From the IMG/VR virus record IMGVR_UViG_3300000101_000026, positions 1 to 49,745 of that record: 49,745 nucleotides of DNA; one strand, given 5' to 3'. A program made the translations under genes and the position numbers. Source of the stretch: a virus. Of this stretch, positions 1 through 7,867 are shown in pieces. The notes under the pieces were generated by a model. The model saw nothing but the letters and a program-made list of their open reading frames with translations, ran no database searches and had not been told where the DNA came from. The number at the start of each line of letters is the position of its first letter. Position 1 is the first letter of the stretch.

Positions 1-2619
1 TATCAAGTACACACGCTTGATGTCTGTCTCATACCTACCCACCAAACGAATCTTAGGGTCTAGTTCGGGGATAACTAAATTGTCTAGCCCGTTATCATTC
101 TGTTTGCGTAGGTCGTCAGTGCTCTTGATCTTTAGAATGCTACCCCAGTTCTCGTGGATATAATCATTCAGTGTATCTGTTACAGAACTGTTCATATCAT
201 TTACTCCGTTCTTATTTTCTTTAAGTAGTCTGACAACATAGGCCATCAGTTTTTTGGTATCGTAATCAATCAGTCCTAACTTGTTAGCTATAATAACTCC
301 AGTAACTGTAGCCGCCGCCCCTGCTGACCAGAATCGGTTCTCTGCGGTTAGCCCTGCGGCAGTGTCAATACGTTGCTGTACGTTAGCTAGTAGCGCCTTA
401 ACCTGATCAACGTTCCTCATTATGTAACGTATGTATATAGGGCCGGCATGTCCGTACACTGTGGTAGCTCTCTTCGCGTGCTCGTCCGTCAGTGCCTTAG
501 AGTCAGAATCAGTAAACAGCTTGACCGCTTTAGTCTCCATCATGCGTTGGGCTTCCGCTTTCGGCATGTTCTTTACCATGCTTACCCGCTCAATGATACT
601 AGTGTTGCCTGTACTAACCGCCAGTAGACTCCATGGCTTACCACGTGCGCGCTCTGCGTTACTGCCTCCCGACATACGATTACGTTGCTTACCACTAGAG
701 ATTTGGTAGATGAGGTTAGACAGGTCTTCCCCCTTAGCATTGGTCATCTCATCGAGGTATAGAGGTAGGTTATGGTACACCTCGCCACGGTTCATACGTG
801 ACGCTTGTGAGTCATTCTCTGACAGCACCATACCTTCTGGCTCTGCCCATACTGATGCCCCCACGAACATAGCTGTAGTCTTACCCACACCAGAGTCCTT
901 ACTGTGGATGTGGAACCCTGCACAAGCGATGGGGGAGAACTCCATGAGAGGAGACCCAAACGCTGTACCTACTATGTACTGGTGCATCTCAAAGCCATCT
1001 TTGTTATAGAAGTTAGCCATGCTCTTCCACTCATCTAACGTCCCCTTTGGCTCGAACAGGTGCATCAGTCCGACAGTGGTCGTAGAGGGAGGGTTGAACT
1101 TAGTCTCTGTTGCGGTCAGTTCTTGGTTGCCTAGTACAAACGCATCGTAGTTATCGTCTGTCCAACCAAACTGTCTACGGGCGGCATCGGCTGTACTGTT
1201 AGCCTGTAGCTCATTAACCCATGTGGTAGTGTAATTCATAAGGTCATCCATCTTAGTTACAGCTACACCTTGCATTGCCATCTGCTTACGGAACTCTTCA
1301 CGAGATGTAACTGAGGTTAGGGGTACAGTGAACTCACGTACACCATCACGAGGGAGGTGTAAACGCATTACCACAGCCTCTCCTATCTCCTCATCTAGGA
1401 TACGTTTCACTACGTACAAGTCGTTGTGGTATATAGGGGTCTCGTCCATATCCCCATCTTCATTACGACTGCGTATATACACACCACCGTTCTGTCCTCG
1501 GAAGTATGGCTTAGGGTATTCAGGTATGGTGTACGTACTGGTTGGGCTGTTAGGTAAGTGTAGAGCCGGAGCTTCTACCACGTTATCCGATGGCGCGGCG
1601 CGGAGTACTTTGTTACCTAGTGTGATAGGGGATTTAACTTTCCCCCAGTTTGGGCAGTCGCCACATACATCAGGGTTGAACTCATCAAAAGACGTACATA
1701 GGTATGGCCCTTTAATACCATCCATCTTAGCCGCAGTGTCTTCTGGGTTATACCCTTCGTGATTCTTGGATATGTTACGTGCCGCTGATTCTGAATCCGA
1801 ACAGAACTTGGCTATGGATAACCCTGCACGCCACATAGGTTCGCTACAGTTCTCTTGGTCTTTCCATATAGTCTTTAACTGCTCACACCCTCTACCTTCC
1901 ATAGTCTTAACTATGATGTCTTTAAAGGAGGATTCGGTGTTACCCATAAGGGTCTGCATCACTGCGTTAGCTCCGCCACTAGCACGTGTTGGTGCGAGTA
2001 TCACAGGGCCACCAACTAACTCAGAGAACTTATCGAAGTCTATGGGGTCAGGAGTACTAGCCGCAAAGTAATCTACAGGGCAGGGTGGGTTCGTCTTATG
2101 GTTACGCGTTTTAGGTACACGTAGTACCCGTGCCGCATCTGCTGTAACCGAGGGGTCTGCAAGTAGCCCGTGTACAACACACTGCTTCTTGAGGCGCTCT
2201 GCTACCGGCAACCATTCGTCTAGAGTTACTTCGTCAGTCAGGAACCAATAAGCGTGTACGCCTCGGCCTGAGTTGACTAGCATGGGTCTTGGTAGCTTCT
2301 GAGCTACACAAAAATTGTTTAGTGCGTCGAGTGCCTCTGCTTGGTCTGGGTATTCTTTCCCTTCACCACAATCTAAATCGAGGAAGAACGACTTCAGGTG
2401 TTTCACATTATCTACTTTCCGCGAGTTTGATTCTTTAAATGTACTTAATGCAAAATAAGAATCGAAACCATCTTTGTCATACTTACGCGCCGCGTCAGCT
2501 AGATGCCCTATAGAATCATAGAACTTCTGTATCCGGCGGCTATCTGTAGTGCGACTTGCGAATAAGCAGTAATTTCCTTCGTTCCCCAACGTCTTTCTAA
2601 GAAATACTTCTACATTCAT
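1..2619 (-). CDS. Primase-helicase (AEP primase fused to DUF927-like ATPase), 3' part cut off
   Basis: Probably makes primers and unwinds DNA at the phage fork. 873 codons lie in the window and the frame is still open at the left edge. The N-terminus has archaeo-eukaryotic primase motifs: DLD at residues 81-83 (metal-binding aspartates), SGRGVH at 117-122 (SxH-type motif) and TADAARVLRVP around 159-169. A Walker A (SGVGKT, Lys about 580) and an acidic YLDEM stretch (about 621-625) mark a C-terminal ATPase of DUF927/superfamily 3 helicase style. The ATG at 2619 is the first in frame. It is the last gene of the leftward replication operon visible here, after the ssDNA-binding protein. The primase motifs are clear; the exact helicase family is inferred. 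Confidence 0.82.
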   Translation of the reverse strand, partial: MNVEVFLRKTLGNEGNYCLFASRTTDSRRIQKFYDSIGHLADAARKYDKDGFDSYFALSTFKESNSRKVDNVKHLKSFFLDLDCGEGKEYPDQAEALDALNNFCVAQKLPRPMLVNSGRGVHAYWFLTDEVTLDEWLPVAERLKKQCVVHGLLADPSVTADAARVLRVPKTRNHKTNPPCPVDYFAASTPDPIDFDKFSELVGGPVILAPTRASGGANAVMQTLMGNTESSFKDIIVKTMEGRGCEQLKTIWKDQENCSEPMWRAGLSIAKFCSDSESAARNISKNHEGYNPEDTAAKMDGIKGPYLCTSFDEFNPDVCGDCPNWGKVKSPITLGNKVLRAAPSDNVVEAPALHLPNSPTSTYTIPEYPKPYFRGQNGGVYIRSRNEDGDMDETPIYHNDLYVVKRILDEEIGEAVVMRLHLPRDGVREFTVPLTSVTSREEFRKQMAMQGVAVTKMDDLMNYTTTWVNELQANSTADAARRQFGWTDDNYDAFVLGNQELTATETKFNPPSTTTVGLMHLFEPKGTLDEWKSMANFYNKDGFEMHQYIVGTAFGSPLMEFSPIACAGFHIHSKDSGVGKTTAMFVGASVWAEPEGMVLSENDSQASRMNRGEVYHNLPLYLDEMTNAKGEDLSNLIYQISSGKQRNRMSGGSNAERARGKPWSLLAVSTGNTSIIERVSMVKNMPKAEAQRMMETKAVKLFTDSDSKALTDEHAKRATTVYGHAGPIYIRYIMRNVDQVKALLANVQQRIDTAAGLTAENRFWSAGAAATVTGVIIANKLGLIDYDTKKLMAYVVRLLKENKNGVNDMNSSVTDTLNDYIHENWGSILKIKSTDDLRKQNDNGLDNLVIPELDPKIRLVGRYETDIKRVYLI

Positions 2620-2653
2620 AACCTTTACCTAATTCCGAGAGTCGCCACAGCAG

Positions 2654-2673
2654 GGGCACCGAAGTGCCCTTTT
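2654..2673. terminator. UUCG/CGAA-loop hairpin between ssb and primase genes
   Basis: A perfect 6-bp stem, GGGCAC / GTGCCC, closes a CGAA loop on the plus strand and is followed by TTTT. Read leftward, in the direction of the genes, it is a C(UUCG)G-capped hairpin without a U tract. It could be a weak terminator for plus-strand transcripts, or a processing or attenuation hairpin between two minus-strand genes. The other two clear terminators in the window also carry UUCG loops. Confidence 0.5.
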
Positions 2674-2717
2674 CAGAATATATCCTAGCTGTGGGATTAG
2701 TTTACTAAGAGACTAAC

Positions 2718-3419
2718 TTAGTCGTCCCATTCATCGACGATTGATGCAAGGTCAGCATCATCTTTTGGTGCGGGAGCCGATTTCTTTACTACCTTCTTAG
2801 GCTCAGAGACTTTCTTTGGTTCGTCCTCAAAGATGTCATCACTTACTGCTTCTTGTGGAGCAGCTTTGGGAGTTTGCACTTCAAATGGGTTTTCGTCAAC
2901 CTCTAATTCAAAGCCGTCAACAACATCGAACGGTGAAGCCGCAGATTGTGGCTCTTGGTACTTGATAACCTGTACTGCTTTAAGGCGTAGTGATACACCA
3001 TTGTCACGCATGTTGTAAGGTACAAACACAACTGCGATGTTACCAACACTACCAGTGGTGAGCTTAAAGTCCTCAGGAAGTTCTTTGCTCTTGGCATCGT
3101 ACTGCTTAGGTTTGGCGGTAGCATCTTTACCATACGCACCTTTAAGTACAGCTTTACCTACGTACTTACCATCATCATCTTTCTTGAATGGCATCTCTAA
3201 CTTCTCAGGCCACGTCTTCTCTTTACGTTCTGCGTACGCAGTAGCCATAGCTTTGTACAGTGCCTTGGCTTGGTCTTTATCCATACGGAACTGTGTCTCA
3301 TACTTCGCGCCATCTTCAAACGCATCACATGGAACGCTCTTGTTCTCAGCGTTATCGAATCGGTAGCACTGGTTTACACGTGGGTAAAGGATTTCTACGT
3401 TGCTTACTAAATGTGTCAT
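2718..3419 (-). CDS. Single-stranded DNA-binding protein, T7 gp2.5-like / DUF2815
   Basis: A 233-residue protein with a central OB-fold-like region (SVGNIAVVFVPYNMRDNGVS) and a charged, disordered C-terminal third ending in the acidic tail DEWDD. Acidic tails of this kind recruit replication partners in phage and bacterial SSBs. The sequence resembles the DUF2815 family. Residues near 160-175 hold SPFDVVDGFE, which recurs at the C-terminus of the next upstream gene. It lies between that gene and the primase-helicase, as expected for a fork component. No enzyme motif is visible. Family assignment is from recognition, not from a search. Confidence 0.72.
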   Translation of the reverse strand: MTHLVSNVEILYPRVNQCYRFDNAENKSVPCDAFEDGAKYETQFRMDKDQAKALYKAMATAYAERKEKTWPEKLEMPFKKDDDGKYVGKAVLKGAYGKDATAKPKQYDAKSKELPEDFKLTTGSVGNIAVVFVPYNMRDNGVSLRLKAVQVIKYQEPQSAASPFDVVDGFELEVDENPFEVQTPKAAPQEAVSDDIFEDEPKKVSEPKKVVKKSAPAPKDDADLASIVDEWDD

Positions 3420-3436
3420 ATCAATTTTCCTATAAT

Positions 3437-4099
3437 TTAATTTGCGTCAAATTCAAATCCATCTACTTCATCAAAAGGGGAAGTTACTTGAGCTACGGTA
3501 TACTCGTCTGTCTGTATAGCCGCAACTGTGTCGGAGTGTGAGATCATCTGATCTGCTACGTCCAACTCTTCCTCGTTCAATGAACGGATGGGTTTGAAAA
3601 AGAGTTTAGGTACTGCACTTTCTTCATCAAGATATACTCTGGTAACAATGCCTGTAGTGTTCGAGCCACGTGCGGATAGAAACTTCACGTACTCTTGCAG
3701 TGGCATGTTGCCATTACTCCCTCTACCGTATATCGAAGTAGCGGGTATTTGTAGTCTATAAACTACACTTGGGTCTTCTGTAAGTGTCACAGCAAGTCTC
3801 TGTGAGAACCTACACGCTCTACCACCAAACGAACCTGAACCTCTAACATTCTGAGGGCAGTCCATACATCTGGAGGATTGCTTCTGATCATCAGGTATGT
3901 CCGGTGAAGGACGCTGTGTATCTCCTGACCAACAGATTGGAGCCTTTGCTACATTGGGATCGAATGACTCCGAGTAATAATACCTAGCTACAGGCGCGGC
4001 ATTTACAATAACTACATCTATTGAGTCCTTAGCCTGTGATGCTACGTCACCGTCGATGGTTCTTATCTCTCCACCACGTAGGGCGATTCGGCGTCTCAT
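3437..4099 (-). CDS. Cys-rich replication-module protein, possible partner of the ssDNA-binding protein
   Basis: 220 residues of unknown function. A central cluster CMDCPQN...CRF with an upstream ICW gives cysteines that could bind metal. The protein ends in SPFDEVDGFEFDAN, closely matching the SPFDVVDGFE peptide of the ssDNA-binding protein 18 bp downstream. The start overlaps the upstream helix-turn-helix gene by one base (TAATG), implying translational coupling. I infer a DNA-binding or SSB-associated role from the shared acidic peptide and the position. It may be a diverged paralogue or simply carry the same docking peptide. Confidence 0.55.
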   Translation of the reverse strand: MRRRIALRGGEIRTIDGDVASQAKDSIDVVIVNAAPVARYYYSESFDPNVAKAPICWSGDTQRPSPDIPDDQKQSSRCMDCPQNVRGSGSFGGRACRFSQRLAVTLTEDPSVVYRLQIPATSIYGRGSNGNMPLQEYVKFLSARGSNTTGIVTRVYLDEESAVPKLFFKPIRSLNEEELDVADQMISHSDTVAAIQTDEYTVAQVTSPFDEVDGFEFDAN

Positions 4100-4338
4100 T
4101 ACACATCATCCGATGGATCAGATGACCAACCCAAAGCACTATCATCTACTGCCATTACATCTTCTGGGGTGCCAGTCAAAGCCGCGTCTAATGCGTCTAG
4201 GTTAAAGCGGTATGTGCTACCTACCTTTATATAAGTACTGGCAGGGATCTCTCCCTTACGAATCCAAGATCGGGCGGTTGATATTGAAATACTGAAGTAC
4301 TTGGCAACCCCCTCGATTGATACATATTTCTTTTCCAT
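4099..4338 (-). CDS. Small helix-turn-helix (excisionase/MerR-type) DNA-binding protein
   Basis: 79 residues. Residues 5-55 match the helix-turn-helix_17/excisionase pattern: VSIEGVAKYFSISISTARSWIRKGEIPA, with the second helix at STARSW and then a short wing (VGSTYRFNLDALD). It probably binds DNA as a regulator or architectural factor; no integrase is seen, so an excisionase role is not supported. The start overlaps the stop of the upstream gene (TAATG), and its own stop overlaps the next start. Confidence 0.72.
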   Translation of the reverse strand: MEKKYVSIEGVAKYFSISISTARSWIRKGEIPASTYIKVGSTYRFNLDALDAALTGTPEDVMAVDDSALGWSSDPSDDV

Positions 4339-4724
4339 TATTTCTTCCTTACTGATATTACGTATTCTGAATTTACATTAAGACCTTTAGGTAGTAGGTC
4401 AGGATTCTCTTCCAGAAACTGCTTTACGTGTGTCTGGTTCAGTCGTTTATCGAACAGCTCTAACGCCTCGTGTTCTAAAACAAACTTATACATAGAGTCC
4501 CAATCGTTAGTCCAGTACCTAGTCTTGGCAGATCGGTAGAACAAACCTGCTCCGGTCTTAACACTATCTACACCGTGTTCCTTACAGTATTCGAGCAAAG
4601 CCTTCTTGACTTTATCCATCTGCTCTACCAACTTCCCGTCTTCTTCTTTGAACTTAGCTGATAATTCCGAACGTCTATCTTTTATCTTTAAATACACCTC
4701 CGTCAGCTTCTCTGCGTTGCTCAT
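4338..4724 (-). CDS. Conserved phage protein with N-terminal coiled coil, function unknown
   Basis: 128 residues from the chosen start. A GGAGG at 4730-4734 lies 5 bases ahead of the ATG at 4724, so the longer reading from 4754 is unlikely. Residues ~5-45 are charged and helical (KIKDRRSELSAKFKEED), then comes a compact domain with TRYWTNDWDSMYKFVLEH and NPDLLPKGLNVNSEYVISVR. I recognise this pattern as common in replication regions of podophages, without an assigned function. It follows the SNF2 helicase. Confidence 0.6.
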   Translation of the reverse strand: MSNAEKLTEVYLKIKDRRSELSAKFKEEDGKLVEQMDKVKKALLEYCKEHGVDSVKTGAGLFYRSAKTRYWTNDWDSMYKFVLEHEALELFDKRLNQTHVKQFLEENPDLLPKGLNVNSEYVISVRKK

Positions 4725-4773
4725 CATAACCTCCGTTCGTGGTGAGTCGTACACTTTATTAGCTATCCATTAG

Positions 4774-6309
4774 CTAGTCAAGTATTTCTTTGTATAAATC
4801 AATCATCTTTGTGTGAACGTCTATTCTGTTATCTAATAGAGCGTAAACGCGTCTCTCTGCGTGGCTACCCGCTAACTGTACGATCGTACACTTCTGATCC
4901 TGTCCTGATCTATGCACACGTGCGTTGGCTTGCGCGTAGGTTTCTAGTGAGCTTGTTGGCCCCCACCACACAACTGTATTCGCCGCAGTTAGGGTCACAC
5001 CGTGTGCCGCAGACTGAGGTTGAATGACTAGTACCTGAGGGTCGTCGCTCTCTTGGAATCTTTTAAATATCTCGGTGCGCTTGGATGCAGGTACGTCACC
5101 ACGTATTACCTCGGTGGTTATCTTGTCCTTACGTAGTTTCTCTGTCAGCATGTCGATGGTGTGCTTGAACGGTACGAACACTAATACCTTCTTACTAGAC
5201 TCATCAATTACCTCACGTAGTACCTTGTATCTGTGCTTGATGTCGAACTCTAACGAATCTCCTAGGTCGGTATACACAGCACCCGCAGATATTTGTAGTA
5301 GCTTATTCATGTTGACTGCCGCGTTAGCCGCAGTGATCTGTTCCCCCGCCGCCTCCATGACCATCTTACTCTTCAACTCTTTGTAGTACTTCTTCTGCTG
5401 CCGAGTAAGTTCTACCTCACGCCGTACGTATACCATGTCTGGCAGGTCTAGACACTCATCCTTCGTGAAACGTATCGCAGGTTGTAGTACGTTATACACT
5501 GTGTCCGTAGCATCCTCCTTAGGCACCCACTTAAAGTTAGTTACCTTACGCATCACTTGGTCTCGGAAAGAACCAAAGAACCTTGGCACTGCCGTTGGGT
5601 TTACTAACTTGGCGATGCCATACGCATCGGTGGGGCTCTGTGCGGCGGGCGTGCCAGTCATCATCCATAGCCACGTACTAGGTTTGAGTATCCTGTTTAA
5701 GGTCTTCCACCTAGTAGTCTGTGGATTCTTATAGTGGGTAGCCTCATCAATAATGATTAGGTCAAACCCTCCATCAGCAATAGCCTCCTCTACAATAGCT
5801 ACACCATCGTAGTTGATGATAACGAACTCAGCGTCCCCTTGGATTATCGCTTTACGTTTATCCTTCGCGCCGTACGCCACCTCAACCGACCGGTGCATAG
5901 CAAAGCTAAACAAGTCGTTACGCCATGCCGCGTCCATAATAGATAGAGGACATATAACCAGAACACGTTTGACTAAGCCCATGTTCATTAAGTAATCAGC
6001 CGCCCAGATAGAGCTTGCTGTCTTGCCAGTACCCTGCTCGTTGAAGCAGAATGCTTTCTTATTTAGTGTCAGGAAAGCCGCTGTAGCTTTCTGGTGATCG
6101 AAGGGGTGATACTTACCTGTCCAATCGTAGGTAGATAGTATAGGCGAGGGCACGTTTATATTTAGGTTACGTAGTACCTGTGTTTCTTCTAACCCCCAAC
6201 TAACTAGCACCTTGTTGTTGCCTAGGTCTTTACTCTTGGGTATTACCGTTGTCACTTGCGAAGGGTTACGTAGTTTAAGTAGTAACGCCTTATTATCAAT
6301 TATCTGCAT
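4774..6309 (-). CDS. SNF2-family DEAD/DEAH helicase-like ATPase
   Basis: A 511-residue superfamily 2 ATPase that likely translocates on duplex DNA to remodel bound proteins or branched DNA. Visible motifs: Walker A EQGTGKT (91-97), motif II DEAT (188-191), motif III TGTP (~218-221), and motif VI with ARVHRSGQ (463-470), which is characteristic of the SNF2/Rad54 branch. A Shine-Dalgarno GGAG lies 7-8 bases before the ATG. It sits among nuclease genes, fitting recombination or replication restart. Length matches compact phage SNF2 proteins; no extra targeting domain is seen. Confidence 0.88.
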   Translation of the reverse strand: MQIIDNKALLLKLRNPSQVTTVIPKSKDLGNNKVLVSWGLEETQVLRNLNINVPSPILSTYDWTGKYHPFDHQKATAAFLTLNKKAFCFNEQGTGKTASSIWAADYLMNMGLVKRVLVICPLSIMDAAWRNDLFSFAMHRSVEVAYGAKDKRKAIIQGDAEFVIINYDGVAIVEEAIADGGFDLIIIDEATHYKNPQTTRWKTLNRILKPSTWLWMMTGTPAAQSPTDAYGIAKLVNPTAVPRFFGSFRDQVMRKVTNFKWVPKEDATDTVYNVLQPAIRFTKDECLDLPDMVYVRREVELTRQQKKYYKELKSKMVMEAAGEQITAANAAVNMNKLLQISAGAVYTDLGDSLEFDIKHRYKVLREVIDESSKKVLVFVPFKHTIDMLTEKLRKDKITTEVIRGDVPASKRTEIFKRFQESDDPQVLVIQPQSAAHGVTLTAANTVVWWGPTSSLETYAQANARVHRSGQDQKCTIVQLAGSHAERRVYALLDNRIDVHTKMIDLYKEILD

Positions 6310-6542
6310 TTAGTCGCTCCGATACGAAATAGCACGAAGTGGGTGTCCACAACGCGCTTTGAATTTGGTGGCCCCCTTCGCTCCGGTGGGGCTAACTCCG
6401 ACATATGCAAGGTATCAACTAAACCTTAGGTGAGCTAATGCGATTTTTACGGTTGGTGTCGCCACCGGCCCCAGAGGATACAAAGGCATACCGCTTTGTT
6501 TAATGACGCATCACACCAAGCGTCCACCACATCGACCTACAC
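6310..6542. other. Intergenic gap inside the replication arm
   Basis: 233 bp without a convincing gene in an arm where neighbours otherwise overlap. It contains a GCCCC...GGGGC inverted pair (6371-6375 / 6388-6392) without a T tract and the ribosome-binding site of the helicase gene. Only 10- and 24-codon frames open on the minus strand, with no ribosome-binding site. It could be a degraded gene, a promoter region or a structured leader. Confidence 0.4.
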
Positions 6543-6794
6543 TTATTTCTTCTTGGTCTTACCGTTACGTGCGCGGTTCTTACTTGAACACTCCACGTAG
6601 TACCCATCCTTATTAGAGCCACCTTTTGCTAACGCCTTCTTGTGACTCAGGTCTTTACCCTTACGCTTCGCGTAGCCGTTAGCCTTATCGAACGCTCGTC
6701 TTGCACGCTGTCTTTCCATACGTGCTTCATGCGCCGGACTACCGCAAGGGGGGTTGGTCTGTTTCTTACGATCAGCTTTATTCTTGTATGGCAT
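6543..6794 (-). CDS. Small basic HNH-like protein
   Basis: 83 residues, very basic (Lys/Arg at both ends). The central stretch DLSHKKALAKGGSNKDGYYVECSSKNRARNG resembles the second half of an HNH fold (His, then KGGxN..., then N-R). The canonical zinc cysteines and the first HH pair are absent, so nuclease activity is doubtful; a DNA-binding remnant is possible. It starts on the last base of the Cas4-like nuclease stop codon. Confidence 0.5.
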   Translation of the reverse strand: MPYKNKADRKKQTNPPCGSPAHEARMERQRARRAFDKANGYAKRKGKDLSHKKALAKGGSNKDGYYVECSSKNRARNGKTKKK

Positions 6795-7468
6795 TAGTTT
6801 CTACCGTTATGTACACATTCAGTTACGATACAGTGCCTACGACATAACCCACTTTGATTGGCATTCCATACATCGTTCTCGAATGCTTTCTCCATACGCT
6901 TGTAGTCACCTAACCACTTTGCCCATAGCTTCGGAGCATCTTCTTTCTTATACTCATCCTTTATAAGCTCTTCACACACTACGAACAACAGGCCACCCTT
7001 AACGGTTTCTACTTCTGGGAAGTGTTTAAAGGTAGCTAATGCCATCAATTCTAACTGACCTTTGTCTGCGTATCTAGTGTTCTTACTTGTTTTGTAGTCA
7101 ATAACGTACGCGGTCTTCTCTTCCTTATTAAGTATAACCAAGTCAGCGATACCTCTGTACCACACATCATCTGCCTTGAACCCGCACGCTTCTAGGTCTT
7201 CGGTAAGTCCCATTTCATACTCACATAGGAACTCACCCTTGAACTTCATCAAACTATCTAACACGGGTTTCACATAGCCAAACTTGGCGGGGATGGGGGT
7301 ACCATCACGTATGTATTCTTCTGCCGCCAAGTGTACGGCAGTGCCGTACAACATAGCTTCGGTCTCCGGTTCTTTGAAGTCCTTGGATACCTTCAGGTGG
7401 TAGAACTTCTTGGGGCACTGCTCAAAAGATTTGATCCTTGAGAATGACCATGGGGATACCTTACTCAT
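6794..7468 (-). CDS. Cas4/RecB-like PD-(D/E)XK exonuclease with probable Fe-S cluster
   Basis: 224 residues. Nuclease motifs are in order: His46 (GTAVHLAAEEY), Asp in GIADLVI (~107), the VIDYK core (~121-125) and KGQLELM. Cys18 (FEQCPKKFYH) with Cys209, Cys213 and Cys218 near the end reproduces the 1+3 cysteine arrangement that holds a 4Fe-4S cluster in Cas4 and AddB nucleases. It is a likely 5'-3' DNA end-processing enzyme in phage recombination; no cas genes are nearby. It overlaps the upstream micro-gene by four bases (ATGA). Confidence 0.85.
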   Translation of the reverse strand: MSKVSPWSFSRIKSFEQCPKKFYHLKVSKDFKEPETEAMLYGTAVHLAAEEYIRDGTPIPAKFGYVKPVLDSLMKFKGEFLCEYEMGLTEDLEACGFKADDVWYRGIADLVILNKEEKTAYVIDYKTSKNTRYADKGQLELMALATFKHFPEVETVKGGLLFVVCEELIKDEYKKEDAPKLWAKWLGDYKRMEKAFENDVWNANQSGLCRRHCIVTECVHNGRN

Positions 7469-7578
7469 AGTAACTCCATCACAAGTTTTTGTAGTGCGAT
7501 AAACACTGCTACTAAAACGCTACCGACTATAAAGCCCCCACCGAATACGCATACCAACTCCACTACTCTATTTGACAT
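7465..7578 (-). CDS. 37-residue single-span membrane protein
   Basis: Not a shadow of the neighbouring frame. It starts at the ATG at 7578, about ten bases after GGAGGAG, overlaps the upstream gene's end by 11 bases and overlaps the nuclease start by four (ATGA). Residues ~8-30 (LVCVFGGGFIVGSVLVAVFIAL) form one hydrophobic helix with small-residue packing glycines. Function unknown; early phage membrane peptides often act on host envelope or defence. The position inside a coupled operon supports real expression. Confidence 0.6.
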   Translation of the reverse strand: MSNRVVELVCVFGGGFIVGSVLVAVFIALQKLVMELL

Positions 7579-7867
7579 CAGTCGAAAGCTCCTCCATTTT
7601 CTCCGCACACAATTTAAGTTGCTCCATAACCTCCAACAGTTCATCGTAGTCCAAAGCCACACCACCGATAGAGTTCTCCTCGTCGCCTTCATCATAACCT
7701 TGCTCCACTAATGTTAGTAACTCATCGCCCCTACCTACCAGTATCACCTTAGTCCAACCAACACGAGTGTCTACGGCTTGGGTAACACGTTTGGGAGTAA
7801 CTCCGGCCTCCAAGTCTCTCTCGGTCTGCCGAAAGTCATCCATTGAAATAACTTTATCATCACTCAT
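7568..7867 (-). CDS. Small acidic protein, unknown function
   Basis: 99 residues, acidic, with a helical C-terminus (DELLEVMEQLKLCAEKMEEL). No domain recognised. It overlaps the DNA polymerase stop by four bases (ATGA), so it is coupled to polymerase translation, and it feeds into the 37-residue membrane protein. An accessory role at the fork is conceivable but is only inference from position. Confidence 0.6.
   Translation of the reverse strand: MSDDKVISMDDFRQTERDLEAGVTPKRVTQAVDTRVGWTKVILVGRGDELLTLVEQGYDEGDEENSIGGVALDYDELLEVMEQLKLCAEKMEELSTDVK

Noticed and set aside
4099-4338. Excisionase implying a temperate phage
   Set aside because: The helix-turn-helix family includes many non-excisionase regulators, and no integrase or attachment site was found.
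6794-7468. Cas4-like gene as evidence of a CRISPR system
   Set aside because: No repeat-spacer array and no other cas gene in the window; phage Cas4-like nucleases are common on their own.
7579-7695. Upstream extension of the 37-residue membrane protein to 76 residues
   Set aside because: The extension lies entirely within the 99-residue gene in another frame, and the internal ATG has the better ribosome-binding site.
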